Below are positions 1-11,474 of a stretch of DNA of 64,000 nt, one piece after another. Under the pieces are notes generated by a model. It was not told where the DNA came from. It did not search any database and worked only from the letters and a program-made list of their open reading frames with translations. Both the position numbers and the translations under genes were made by a program. This stretch comes from Platycnemis pennipes. Lineage: Eukaryota > Arthropoda > Insecta > Odonata > Platycnemididae. Each line of letters opens with the position of its first letter. Within the stretch, counting starts at the first letter, position 1. Location: the NCBI GenBank assembly GCA_933228895.1, contig OW121852.1:120833544-120897543 (forward strand), in the 5' to 3' direction.

Positions 1-804
1 ACTCTCTTATCACTGCCCAGCCACACTACACAAAGGTTGCAACCTCTGGACAGGTCTTTTTATAAAACATTAAAGACATACTACGATATTGAAACAAATG
101 CGTATATGACAGTTTGTAAGGGGGATAGAAAGATGACTAAATTTAATTTTGGTCGGCTTTTTCGAAATGCATGGAGCAAAGCCGCAACAATCGGCAACGC
201 TGAAAATGGATTCCGATCAACAGGAATATTCCCTCTGATTCCGGGTATCCTGACGGAGTTAGATCTTCATCCTTCTAATCTCGGAAGCTCACACGCCCCA
301 GAAGAAGCATCAACTCCTTTTTCGACAAATTCATCTTCCGATCAAAAATTAACTGCCAGTCCCTATGAAGAAAGCCAATCCTCGACATCAACATCTGAGG
401 AATCGTCAAATACTTTGGGTAGGTCTTTCCATAATTTACTACCTACACCAGAAAAAAGAATGAAAGTCAATGTGAAAAGGTCAAGAAAGCAAATTGCTCA
501 AATACTTACTTCTCCAGCTGTAATAGAAAAAACAAAGCAACGACTGAAGAAACAAAATATTAGGAACGCGAAGGGAACTTGCAGAAACTTATATGAATCA
601 TCTTCAGATAGGGACGGCAATACTGAGAATGGGGAAAACTCAGCTGATGATACGCTTTGTGGCTTCTGCTCCAAGTCTTATAATTGTGCGAATTCGTCAA
701 AGTTTAGAGACTGGATTAAGTGCATGAAGTGTAATTGTTGGTACCATGAGCTGTGTGTAGGTGCTAAGGGGCGAGATAAATTTACTTGTGGTAAATGTGC
801 TTAA
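1..804 (+). CDS. pogo-type DDE transposase, C-terminal part with PHD finger (5' end outside window)
   Basis: The frame is open from base 1, so the gene starts upstream of the window. It encodes LPSHTTQRLQPLD near the start, the signature at the end of the DDE catalytic domain of pogo/Tigger transposases. About 35 residues on comes the RLFRNAWSKAATIGNAENGF block typical of the same family. A serine/threonine-rich, basic linker follows (roughly residues 90-210 of the visible protein). The last ~50 residues have a C-x2-C ... C-x2-C-x4-H-x2-C ... C-x2-C pattern ending in CGKCA, a PHD-type zinc finger that would bind histone tails or act in protein contacts. Pogo transposases cut and paste DNA at TA dinucleotides. 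The reading frame is intact to TAA at 802-804. The DDE core residues lie outside the window, so activity cannot be judged. A host gene domesticated from pogo is possible, but the TIR-like end downstream favours a transposon. Confidence 0.85.
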   Translation, partial: TLLSLPSHTTQRLQPLDRSFYKTLKTYYDIETNAYMTVCKGDRKMTKFNFGRLFRNAWSKAATIGNAENGFRSTGIFPLIPGILTELDLHPSNLGSSHAPEEASTPFSTNSSSDQKLTASPYEESQSSTSTSEESSNTLGRSFHNLLPTPEKRMKVNVKRSRKQIAQILTSPAVIEKTKQRLKKQNIRNAKGTCRNLYESSSDRDGNTENGENSADDTLCGFCSKSYNCANSSKFRDWIKCMKCNCWYHELCVGAKGRDKFTCGKCA

Positions 805-964
805 TTGTTTTGGTAAATTTGTTCTATTTTGTTCTATATGTTCAGATTTGGTGATGTATGTCTATTTGTAAAGTTATGTTTGACTCTAAGAAGGTGTCGT
901 CGAAATATCTCCAGACTGCACTACATTGTTAAAAGCAATGATGCAAAATTTCAAAATTTTATGG

Positions 965-970
965 AATAAA
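965..970 (+). terminator. polyadenylation signal of the pogo-type transposase
   Basis: A canonical AATAAA lies 160 bp after the transposase stop codon, in AT-rich sequence, and before the subterminal repeats. The position fits the 3' end of a short transposase transcript. Confidence 0.5.
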
Positions 971-1004
971 ACTTAAGAAAACTAAAATTTATAACGTTAT
1001 TTTA

Positions 1005-1068
1005 CTGGTCCGATTCAGCCTCTAATCTGGTCCGATTCGCCCTCCAAGTCGTCGGGCGAATAGGACCA
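1005..1068. repeat. subterminal repeats of the pogo-type element
   Basis: The motif TGGTCCGATTCRSCC occurs at 1005-1020 and 1027-1042 in direct orientation. A third copy, inverted, is GGGCGAATAGGACCA at 1054-1068. A fourth, TGGCCCGATTCACCC, is part of the putative element terminus at 1225-1243. Clustered motifs near the terminus are how transposases of this class often bind DNA; binding here is inference. Confidence 0.55.
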
Positions 1069-1224
1069 TGCAGTCTCTTGAAGAAATTGCTCCAGGACCG
1101 TTCTATTCAGAGCAACCACGCTGAAAATTGCGTTTTAAACTGGAAAAACATCAAGTCCTTTGCTGATAATGCTTTCAGAATGTAACTGTTTACACAAACG
1201 AGGAAATCGACGATTTTCCTTTTT

Positions 1225-1252
1225 GTGGCCCGATTCACCCCCCTTTACCCTA
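1225..1252. repeat. putative right terminal inverted repeat of the pogo-type element, ending at TA
   Basis: Read on the minus strand, the end is GGGTAAAGGGGGGTGAATCG followed by GGCCAC, with a TA (1251-1252) directly outside, as expected for TA-targeting pogo/mariner elements. The left TIR lies outside the window, so the end cannot be confirmed by pairing. Confidence 0.45.
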
Positions 1253-1253
1253 C

Positions 1254-3060
1254 ATAATAACCTGATAACCTGTAATCAAAAGAGAGTGACATATTGTAAT
1301 GCAAACTACTGTGGCAACGGTACTGGAAATAATATTGGCTTGTCATTCATTCACAACCAGACCCTTCGACATTAAGTACTTCGAAGATTTGCTTTATTTC
1401 CGTAAGGCTACCTCCTTAGCAGTCGACCTTATTTGAAAGTAAAACTGAAGATAGAGTCACCACACTAGGATTACGTGAACGACGATATTGCCCGTCTTCT
1501 CTCAAATCACCCCCGGTCACACACAATAGCAGGGTACATGAAGCTTGCATGGTATTATTCATGTATAGATGTGATGAGTAATGGGGCACATGGGACGTTT
1601 TTTTAAAATTGAAATTGCTATTGAAGTAGATTAATGCTTTCAGTGACCAAGACCACTAAAAATTAGGAATCTGAAGATTGGCAACGACTGTAAATAAAAT
1701 TGCTCCATTTTTATTATTAAGAAAACCATTATTATTATTATTATGAAAATTTTTTACTCTAGTCGAGCACTATTAGTTATTTCAGCAAGATGAGCAAATC
1801 TATAAACAATGTCCTCGGAAAAGTCTAACTCAAAAGTTTTTATAATGGGAAGGGACACATATAGATGGCCTAGCATGCATCCATACAGCAAGACGATCAC
1901 AAATTTATGTGTACCCAGGCCTTCTATTTACCCTATTAGCTAAGAGGTTAGAATTTAAGATTACCGGTTTTCTATTACAGTCACTTGTGAAAAGATCATT
2001 ATATCGGAAACAAGTCAAGCTCATTATTGAAACATCTATCCACAAAGTACGCTGCAAGCTATCTTGAGGGATTTGACATGGGGAAGCTATGATGAGTATC
2101 ACTGCCAAGTTGTACGCTGTCCTACAGAGCAAAAATTTCAAAAAATTTGGAAAATATTATATGTTCTGACGACGCTGATAGTAATTTGAGCTATCAAATC
2201 GCGGCCAATTATCTAGGAGCATAAAAGTCGAAATACTGAATACTGTAAAGACAATTTTCCCTCTTTCTACGAATAAGATGGAATAAAAAGAGGCGATAAA
2301 GATACTTGATGGATTAGAGCGTGTAGATACTCCAGTTTGCAGTGCATCTGAGTTACTTAAATAACGCTTACGGCATTCTTGCCTCCTGAAAAGAATATCG
2401 AAGTGAACTTAATAAAATATGTGATTCGTCGACATGTACCTTTTAATATACTTTTTATATGTATTTGCATTGCAACAAATACATAAAAAAGTACATTAAT
2501 AAGTAACATTAATACATTGACGCGCATTATTAAGCAATTATATTCTTTCGTAGATTCATATCACTTTGATGAATGTACACGTTGAATGCTACACATTCTT
2601 TGAAATACCAAGGAATATTATTTTTATAGCATATGTTCACATCATGTTTAGTGATGATTCACAACTTGCTATACAGGCTTGACTTGGTTTCAGATGGTTT
2701 GCGGGTGAAGACATTCATGAAGACCTTCACAAATCCTGTGAGTATATTTATTTCAGAGAATGAAAATTATTCGAGTAATTAGTGAACATTTGAGTCTTGG
2801 TACCTTCAGCAATCCTATCATGCCCTATCCATATGAACATTTCCGTCCTATGAAGACGATATACTCGTCTTATAAATGCAATCACTTCTACGACGAGTCT
2901 TTATTAGAGGAATAGAGGGCCGGTATGTTTTACCTGGTGTCCTGTGGTTTCATTGCAAATATGAAAATGTTAGGAATCACCATAGAAGAGCCATGGCCTT
3001 GTCCATCGGCGGTAGATGCTAATAACTTGCATCCAAATCGCTAAGATCGCAGGCACAACT
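1254..3060. other. non-coding stretch, nothing recognised
   Basis: AT-rich sequence with short (ATT)n runs near 1715-1745. The two open frames here (71 and 78 codons) show no family motif and no sensible codon bias. No repeat matching the rest of the window was seen. Confidence 0.5.
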
Positions 3061-3720
3061 CTTTCACATTTCTTCTCCCGTCTGGTATGCAGCGGGGAAG
3101 CCGCAAGTATGCACACAAGTGGAGAAGGAAGAAGATGAGGCGAGGCGAGGAAATCACGGCATTACAAATGGAATAAGCGTCGAATGATATTCAGAGACTC
3201 CTTACCTTGACTCGCCGAGGGAAAAATGAAATAAAGGGAAGGCATTCGTGGAATCAGAGAAAGAGCGAGCGGAGGAATAAAGAATAAGTTCGCGATGGCA
3301 GTGAAGTGGGAGGCTATAAAAGCGGTTGTCATGGCGGGAAGTGATTTACCGATCGTTTGGGTGTAAAACGCTTCACACCGCTCCCCTAAACATAACGCGC
3401 CTTTGAAGAAGAAGACGGAGGAAGAGAGAGGGGGGAAAAATCCCCCAGCCAGCAGTCTCACCTCAGCCGCCTCCTCTGCAATTCAGTCCCTGGCGTCCCC
3501 TTCCCCTCGGCTCCTTATCCTCATTCAGTCGCCATCCGCTCCCTCTTACTTTTATCTTCGCACTTCGCTCTCACCCTCCTACCCATTGTCTCCTCTCAAA
3601 TTCCACATTCCTTCCATCCGCCGGAGCCAATGGGCTAACACACTCGATTTTTCATGCATCTCTGAACGCTTGGGTTTTGTGCAGATATCGGCTTGATGTA
3701 GACGAAAACCGAAAAATATT
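3060..3720 (+). promoter_or_regulatory. GC-richer patch with a TATA box, candidate promoter
   Basis: TATAAAAG occurs at 3315-3322 in a G/C-containing context (GGCTATAAAAGCGG), a near-perfect RNA polymerase II TATA box. A start site would be expected near 3345. The flanks are CpG-containing and strongly strand-asymmetric: purine-rich before about 3430 and pyrimidine-rich from 3435 to 3600. No coding exon with a recognisable product follows, so the promoter may serve a non-coding 5' exon or be fortuitous. Overlapping open frames on both strands are low-complexity shadows. Confidence 0.35.
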
Positions 3721-4074
3721 CAGAGTCGAGGGAAAAGAGCTAAAAAAAGACATCCAGGGGAATTTCTCTAAATTTCCTTTCACTGATTTTTTTGCTATTA
3801 TTCAACGAATCAATCTCTGCGTTAGTTATTACAACTACGGATGATATATTTTGGGATAGTCTTGGATAAAAATAATGCTAAAATTCTTTCAAAACATTTT
3901 ATGCTCAGCAATATATGAATAAACAAGGTTACAAAGAAAAAGCTGAAGTAAGGCCAGACTTTGCACAGTCTCCCGTAATTTCCAATGTCTAATTGCCAAT
4001 GCCAATGAGTGCATGGCAATAATGGAAAAGGGTATGAGATATTTGGAGCTAGTATTAAAGCTAGTACAAGAAAA

Positions 4075-4171
4075 TAATACGAGTGCAAGTATGGAGAGGT
4101 TAGTTGATAAGAAAATAGGAAGCTGCTTCAAACAAATATTCGGGCTCTTAACGTATGACCATGGCCATGAT
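4075..4171 (+). mobile_element. RTE-like LINE 3' end, degraded remnant
   Basis: One frame reads SMERLVDKKIGSCFKQ..., close to the K-R-L-A-D-R-R-x-W-K-A-A-S-N-Q-S ending of the RT fragment at 60700-61205 and its relative at 40760-40905. All three have this ending just before a run of ATG/ATGA-like triplets. Only the last ~30 codons are left. Confidence 0.35.
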
Positions 4172-4189
4172 TAAAAAAAAATCTGATAA

Positions 4190-4672
4190 ATCTTTTAAGT
4201 AAATTCGAAGTTGATTTTTTAGAGATGATTTTAGATATATATTAAGAACCTCAGCATAGTATGCTAGGCTTGATTAGATAAGCAAGATTAGAGACACAGA
4301 TTGTCGTACCGATAGGTTTAAAATGTCCTTGTTAAGGCGAACCGTAACAGAACGCTATAGGCAGCTTCTTAGCAATGGAATATGTAGGTAAAACATTGTT
4401 GGAGTAGTCTCCAGTGCATGAAGCAGGCTTCAATATTACTTATCTAAGCATTTCAGGGAAGTACAGATAAATATATTTAGTGAAAAGCTTTCTAGCCAGT
4501 GATCACTTCGTTACGTGTACCGTCATCTAGTTGCACGTGATTCCTATACCTAGCTTGTTTCCATATAGTATTATCATTGTAGCTCTTAGCTGCCTGTCAG
4601 TATTGCATGTGTGGCGATTTTCACCTCCTGCCACACACCCTTGCGGTGGCTCGAATGGTATAGATTGTAGAT
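4190..4672 (+). mobile_element. LINE (jockey/CR1-like), 5'-truncated remnant with 3' tail
   Basis: Degenerate frames give ILRTSAYYARLD-like and IRDTDCRTDRFKMS-like peptides, the C-terminus of the RT protein found complete at 41250-42002. The 3' UTR from about 4440 matches the one at 38515-38738 (shared blocks around GTACAGATAAATATATTTAG and TTGCACGTG). The element ends with the family hairpin (CTCCTGCCACACACCCTTGCGGTGG) and a short GATTGTAGATG tail. Stops and indels show it is old. Confidence 0.75.
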
Positions 4673-5759
4673 GATAATACTACATCACTACCTTCCTCGA
4701 CCAAAAATATTAGAAAAGGATGTGGCTGCTAACTGGAAATCGTCACAAATCTATAGCAGTTATGCACATATAACTTTATGGAGCGTTTCCCAAACCTTGT
4801 GTTTGGTTATGCAGGAAATAATGTAACAAATTTATCTTCATCGACACTCTTTTCCGCAAATGACATGGGCCATTATTGAGGAAATATTGGACTGCAGACG
4901 GGACAGTTAAACTAATCCTATTCAAATTACATCAGTTCTCAAATAATTCAATGAGAAGAAAATCCTAAACTTGTCTCCTTTTTCCATTTAAAGCTACGTG
5001 AACATTGCATATTTTTCATAAGCATTTTTTATTTTCTCAGGCTAATGCATGCCGTAGCGCAAAAAAAAACAGTGATTTTTCAACTTTTATTCATAATATG
5101 TATATTTGTATGCATCAAAGATAGGAAAAATTGGCCTTCACTTCCTCAACGTTTTCACCTTTTAGATATAAAATATAAATCAATATTATAAATCAATGGC
5201 CGCACAAGAAAAGTACTCGGTTGTCGTGAGAAATGTCTGCTGATGGTTTTCGCAGCGGCAATGTTGCTGTATTTCTGGGTTTGCGGGTTTTTCAGCTACG
5301 TTTGTTTAGCTTCATGATAATGTTTGGTATCCATTGCAGGGCACACCCTCAGATCAATAAAACAATGCATCCGAATGGTCGGGGACGGTCGGTTTACACC
5401 CTGGGAAGATAATGATGGGCAATGGAGAACCATGGGTAAATGAGGGATTCCCACTGGTGCTACACGAGCCTGAGATCTTCTCCGGTAGGAAGGGAGTAAA
5501 GTACTTGGCGGGAAGCGCGATGGAATGACCCAGGGAAAAGGACAGGACATATAGATCTCATCCCTCAGTCCTATCCCGCTCCATCCCCTAGACCCTGAGA
5601 TAAAAAAAATAATCCCTTCGCATAGTCTTCTCCTCCCTGGCCATCACTCGAAAATGTCCACACTCACGCCTCTCGAGAATGTGTTTAATTTAAGGCGTTG
5701 GTCTGACAGTCATAAAGTCCATTCTTAATCAGTCATGCATATTAAGCAGACAGACGAGT
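4673..5759. other. non-coding stretch, nothing recognised
   Basis: No coding frame with a family motif and no copy of the window's LINE, SINE-like or foldback repeats. The minus-strand 84-codon frame at 5296-5550 has no recognisable domain. Confidence 0.45.
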
Positions 5760-6060
5760 ATGGGAGTGAGGTGTGAGGGGGTGAAGGGGGAGAGAGTTGT
5801 CTGGACGGACGCAAAATGCCTTTAGGTTTGATATTAAGGGGAGAAGAGTGAAGGGGGAGGAAGGAGGTGAGGCGGGAGGATGCGAGCGGGAATTAGGAGG
5901 GGAATGGCATTTTGAAGGAAGTTTAGTGAGGGAAGGAAGATGGTGAGAGGATGAGGGAACGAGAAGAAGATGGATCAGAAAAAAGGAGAAGAAATGAGAA
6001 AGCGAGGATGATGAAGTTTACATAAGAGAGCCGGGAAATCGAGATGAGAGGTTATTTATA
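5760..6060 (+). repeat. polypurine (G/A-rich) island
   Basis: About 300 bp of almost pure G and A on the plus strand (GGGGGAGAGA, GGAGGAAGGAGG and similar). One of several such islands in the window; see 11475-12020, 18310-18580, 26290-27060, 49290-49880 and 56760-56960. Confidence 0.7.
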
Positions 6061-6775
6061 AGACTTCAAGAGGAGTAAACTGACAGCGGAATGAAAGCAT
6101 ATTTTTGTGCTGGCAAAATAACTGCGGATATTAACTAAGTTGGGTTAATGAGATTTAATCGAAGTAATAGCATTCTTCAGAGAATCACGACATATTCAAA
6201 AAAGCTACGAAGCTAGGTCATGGGAAAGGAAAGGAAGGAAACGACTCGAGAGTATTTTCATTATTTTTGTAAGGTGTCATAAGTGAAGTAAATAATTTGA
6301 TCCACTCGTATTTTGCGATTATTGTCTTACGTTGCGAAAGGGAAAACAGTTACATGAATGGATATAATTAGATTCACATTGCAACTGTTATGGTATTGAT
6401 ACTGCATAGAGTAACATATTAATTTAACTTGCAGAGCATAAAATGACCATTGGTGGCTGAATGAGGTTCACCGACGGATCCCATATGAAGGATAAAAAAT
6501 GGAAGTTTAATGTGAGTCAGTTTGAACCATATCATGTTACACTCACAAAAAAAGTTCAACTTTAGCTAAATGTTTTGAGTAATTAAAAGCAATGAGCTTT
6601 CGAAATTAAGGTTATGCCAAAAAACCTCGATTTCAAGAGAACAAACAGTACGAAATACATTCGATATATCATTTACCACCCTGCTAGAGATGCATAAGTT
6701 TACGATATTGAGGTAGTTCAGTAAAGGAGAATACTAATTCACAATAAGAGAGAATATTCACTGTTATTGTTATTT
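6061..6775. other. non-coding stretch, nothing recognised
   Basis: AT-rich sequence without a supportable gene or repeat. Confidence 0.45.
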
Positions 6776-7050
6776 GGGTGGGCCGAGCGACAACTGAGGT
6801 CATTTGCGCCAGAGAGAATCCGTGGTTAACTGGATAAAGGCAGGAATTTTCATGGAAAGGAGGAAGGGGAAGAGAAACCCGGCGTCGGCATTAGCCTGCT
6901 CTTAAAGAAAGTGCCCAAGGGGATCCATCCGACGGACGGATACACTAGAAGTTCTCTCCACTAGGCAATTAAGTTGGGACCGGTATACCAATCCACTGAA
7001 GTCGGAAATCATTCATAGGCCCTTGGGTAGGGGCCCTCTAGTCACTATTC
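6776..7050. repeat. interspersed-repeat candidate, related to 16915-17120
   Basis: This stretch shares ordered blocks with 16915-17120: CGGCATTAGCCTG against CGGCAGTAGCCTG, then AGAAAG-GCCCAA, then CCGACGGACGG against CCGATGGACGG, then a GGACCGGTATACC/GGACCGATACC block. It also contains GAGGTCATTTGCGCC, which looks like part of a dispersed family, but I cannot name it. Confidence 0.4.
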
Positions 7051-9500
7051 CTAATCAATCTCCTATCAATAGTTCACTTTTAAAGAAAATCAAATTCATT
7101 GCAGCATAATATTTTCTTAAGCTTTATGAATTTCTACTGGAAATTGTGTGAGGGCAAGGACTCTCAAATGCACAAGTAAGGACTCAATCTTTTCTCCTCC
7201 ACAACATTTCTACCAAGTGATAGCTACTGATGAAGCTACATAATACCTTCTACAAAAACGCGATGCCTAACATCCTAAATTTGAACGTACAAAGTTTATG
7301 GTTACTTTATAAATTAATAAGTTATTGGATATAAAGGACAAAAGAGTGGGCCTAAGCTGGAGTTATAGCTGTTTGAAACTCGCTATAATCCATGAAAAGG
7401 ATGGTATAAGTCGTTTATGAAGTCTGCGATGAAATCAATGCACTTTCTTATTCCGATTAAATTTCAATTTTGCGGAATAACGAAGTATATTCTATTCATC
7501 GTGAATCGCTACCACAAAGTAATGACAGAAACCGTCTCAGTCAAGAAATATATAGTCAGATAATAGAGGAAAATACATGGGTTGGCTTGTATTTTTTGCC
7601 TTTATCAATTGTCTTAATGCAAAGAAACGTAAAAGTAATCTTTATTACATATTAATTTGGAAAATCTCCCAGAGGCTATCCAGATATAAAGTTCACCCTA
7701 AAGAGCAGAACCCAAAGGAGAAGGCCACGTGATCTATGCCATTTATTTAACATTTATTAATGACTTAATTAATGTATCTTAGTATCACTACCTCGATGCA
7801 AGGAAAATAAAGATGATAAATAATGACGGCGTATTTAATAAAACTTATTCAAAGGTTGAATTCCGATGTCGTGAGACACTCCTTATCTTCCTTCATAAAG
7901 GTGTTGCATCTAAAAGGGTGACTAGTTGCTGTAACCGTAAGGCCGTAAACCTAACAGGTTACTTTAATATTATCGGAGCCCCACAACTGCCTTCCCATCC
8001 TACGAGAGGATCAATACAAAGAGACCAGCATAGTCGCGAGAGCGAGTCACCTCACACTCGGGACCACAGACACCTCGAATGACTATTCGAAGCCGTCCTC
8101 AAACCTTTTCGACGCGCAATGCCGATTACTCCTGCTTAGTTCTCGAGAAAAAAAACCCATTCGGGAGAAAATGCCTACCTATCCACTTCCCCTCCGCCCC
8201 GTCGCGTACCATTTCGTTCCCCGCACCTGCATCTCATTAATTCACCTAAGGTACTTCCCTCAACCTATTCCCCGAGCTATCCCTCGCACCTCCACCCTTT
8301 CTTGCTTCGATTCACCCCACAGGTACGGGTACTTCCGCCTCTCCACCGCCATCCTTGCCACATCCACTTACGAATTTTCCAGGTATATACACACTGGCGC
8401 ACTCAATCCCCTAAATAAAGCCTTTCTTCTGCGGTGAGCTTCTCATCCTTAGTTCTCTCTCCATTTCCCCTCTCTCTTCTTCACCTACCCCCTGTTACTT
8501 TAATCTGTGCTCCGCAGCTTTTCACATCGTGGTGAAAGAAGGGACTTGCAACTTGCAACTTGAGAACGGAAGAGTGAAAAAGAAACGGAATTATGTCCGG
8601 TTTTCTCGGTCTTTATTTTTTTAAGGAAGGAGTGACAGGAAGATTAGATATATGCAGCTATATTTTTCCATGTTAGACTCAATGCTATCACTCAAAGCAG
8701 TTTTTAATAGCTTTAATAAAATGAACACTGAAATTAATAAGTAATCTTAATTTCAAATGAGTACGCATTTCTAATAGTATTATTCTAAAATAACGGTGAT
8801 TGAATTCTTATTGAAATGGATCTTGAATACGTAAATGCCGCAAATTATCCGTGACTAGCTCCACTACCAGAATAAAAAAAGGCGTAAAATAAAATTGGTA
8901 TGCTTGTACAATTATTGTGGGCTCATTAAACTAGCAGTGAATTATGTATTAAAGTCATCTTTATGCAAATATTTAAGTCTAAATCCAGACGAAACATTGG
9001 GAAATTACAGAAACTGTTACCAGTATGTCTGAGCGACGCAAAACATAAGAGTTTAAATTTCAGTCAAGTACTCGGCGAACATACTCAGTCATGTTAGATA
9101 TTAGCAATTCCACGCTAAAGGTTTATAGTTTGGGTTGTTACGGACGTCGACTCCTAAGGTCATACTGCACCACTTACTGAAAATCATAACGATACCCAAA
9201 TCGTAACAGACATAGCATTTTTAAATTAAGCTAGATTAACTATATTTTACTTAAAAGGCCTGTATATTTTAAGAATTGTAATATTTTATCAATGATATCT
9301 CCGTAATCACCAAGTATTTGGCCTAGTTGAGCACAGATATCCATCACTTCAAGTAGATCGTCGCATCGATCACAATCCGTTAGGTGCCTCACAGTGACAA
9401 AAGCGAAACAGTCGTTGAATCAGGACTGACACTTCTCTTCAGAGAAGAGATACGCGAGGGTTAGGGTATAATACCCTCTTCTATAACGCCTAAATGCCTA
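7051..9500. other. non-coding stretch with one pyrimidine-rich GC patch
   Basis: Mostly AT-rich and anonymous. From 8160 to 8520 the plus strand is C/T-rich with scattered CpG. A 7-bp unit (ACTTGCA) is repeated three times around 8543-8563. No gene can be supported; open frames at 7813-8082 and 8171-8437 have no domain signature. Confidence 0.45.
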
Positions 9501-9582
9501 GTGCATGCTTGGTGATCTTCACCTCCTGCCACACACCCTCGCGGTGGCTTGCAGGGTATCGTGTAGATGTAGATGTAGATGA
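9501..9582 (+). mobile_element. LINE 3' tail alone (extreme 5' truncation)
   Basis: Starts GTGCATGCTTGGTGATCTTC, contains the complete family hairpin and ends GTGTAGATGTAGATGTAGATG. The sequence before 9501 has no LINE character, so only about 80 bp were inserted or survive. The tail is close to those at 36140-36220 and 51720-51808. Confidence 0.8.
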
Positions 9583-10004
9583 ATGCTAGGATTGAAGTGA
9601 GGCACAACTCCGCCATAATATGATTTATATTTTTCAGAAAATGTATGAGTCTTATTAGGTGAGAGATAGCTGAGTAAGAAATGATCGCGCTGTAAGTATC
9701 TAGTCATGTTGATAATGCCTCTAGTGCTCGCTCATTCAAACCGACTAATAGTCACGTGCAGAAGTATAGTGAAATGGAAAACTGAACCAGCCAAACTATC
9801 TTCATCCCAATGTGTTACAAAAATATCATATTTTAATTTACTTAAGAATTTAAGTCCATATTTTAACCTAGAGTCTTATGATAATTCCAAAATAGTAGAG
9901 TGGGGGGAGAGAAAAAATTTCCTTGCCTCATTCTCCAAGGCGCATTCTCCATTTGGCATAAGCGAACTCGTAACCAGACTAACTTTACAGCAAAGCAGCG
10001 CGTA
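9583..10004. other. non-coding stretch, nothing recognised
   Basis: AT-rich sequence leading into a GC-rich patch. The open frame 9706-10005 has no recognisable domain. Confidence 0.4.
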
Positions 10005-10600
10005 AGAATCAATTCAGGGTCAAAGGGAACCCTCTCCCTCCTCCTTGTTCCCCGGATGCCTTTTTCCCTCCGGGCACAACTCCACCCTCGGCTCCATTGC
10101 CTCCCCCACTCCCAACGTCAATCACCCTTCCGCCTCCCATGGGTCCCAGCGAACGTTCTCCACCCCCGCACGACCATCGGCCGAACGCCGGCCGAGGCGA
10201 GGGAAACTCCGCCACTCACTCCTAGCAGCATCACCCCCGCCCGCTTGGCAGGATCGGTTTGTTTTCCTTCGGAGTGAAAAAGTTGAGCTCAAGTTTTTTT
10301 GCTGACGCGATTTTTCACAAAGAGGACGCTTTCTGCGCCATCACGCCCGGAGTCTTCCCGGCGGTCTAACCACTCGCGTGCGCAATTTCTCCCCAGAGAA
10401 GAACGTGAGTTTGCGAACGTCATTCTGCATTAGCCTTCGATTAACCTTTCCGCGAAAATGGCTACGACGATGTACAAGCGCATAGTTCACCCTGTATCCG
10501 AGAATGAAGTGGATGCGTGCAACGGTGCTAGCGAGACGGTTCACTGCATGTGAAGGCATTTCCAAGTATGAACCGAAAGGATAATGGTAAGTACTTGGTG
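10005..10600 (+). promoter_or_regulatory. CpG/GC-rich patch with candidate first exon and splice donor
   Basis: A 600-bp GC-rich, CpG-containing patch stands out from AT-rich surroundings. It holds a short ORF (10458-10553, 31 codons, MATTMYKRIVHPVSENEV...) with a strong start context (AAAATGG). A second ATG lies at 10568, and a consensus donor GTAAGT starts at 10587. If spliced, the second ATG would give MNRKDN before the intron and the 31-codon frame would be an upstream ORF. No TATA box is evident. The call rests on composition and splice consensus only; no product is recognised. Confidence 0.3.
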
Positions 10601-11474
10601 CTCACAACATTCAACACCATCCTTTACACCCAAACCGACAGGGAATATAAGTAACCATATATTTTCTTCGGGCGTATGAATAAAATTCGCAGATAATCAA
10701 CTAAAGCGAAGTAAATTGCAACGTTTGTATGCCAAGGATGTGTCGTCCCCCAATCTGGTCATTAGTGATTTTTTGAATGGTTTAAGTTGCAAAAATAGTT
10801 CTGAAAGGACGTATTTTTTTGACTAATTCAGCCTACAGCTAATAATATGTCCATGAGTTACTACAACAATTTAAATTGATGGCTGTAACATATGCTATGA
10901 ATGTATCATTTCAATGCGACACCTGAGGTGGTAGCCAGGTCAAGAACACGCAAACCGAGCTATCCCAAGGTCACGGTTTTGAATCTTGTCTCGAGCATGG
11001 ATGTCTTGTTTGGGTCAATACTTAGGGATATATTAAGTGACACCTTGCAAGAGTATGACCTCAGCAGTTGGGGCACTTTAAAATCTAACTCTACGACAGC
11101 TATGATAGGAATGGAATATAAAAACAGGAATTAATGCGCTTCAGCCATTGCGTCTACGTTGGTTTTAGGTTTAGATTTAGGGGTACGTCGACAACTATGG
11201 TCATTTTACTCGTCGTTTTTGGGTAACATTTATTCATACCGAGGTGATCGCTACGACAAAGACACATTCATGAATTTAACATAGCGGGGAGCAAAAACGT
11301 TTCTCGCATTTCCAATTACAAAGGTAAAGAGCTGCGTAGCAGAGCGCCAGCCAAATTGATACGTTTCTAGGGACAAGATCTTAAGCCGTAGGAGAAGCAT
11401 GAAAGAAGAACACAGCGCGGCGCCTCTTTCAAGACTATTTTCATGTCTCTAAACAGATACTTATAACCATCGTC
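10601..11474. other. non-coding stretch, nothing recognised
   Basis: AT-rich. If the donor at 10587 is real this would be intron. The 77-codon frame at 10901-11134 has no family motif. Confidence 0.35.
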
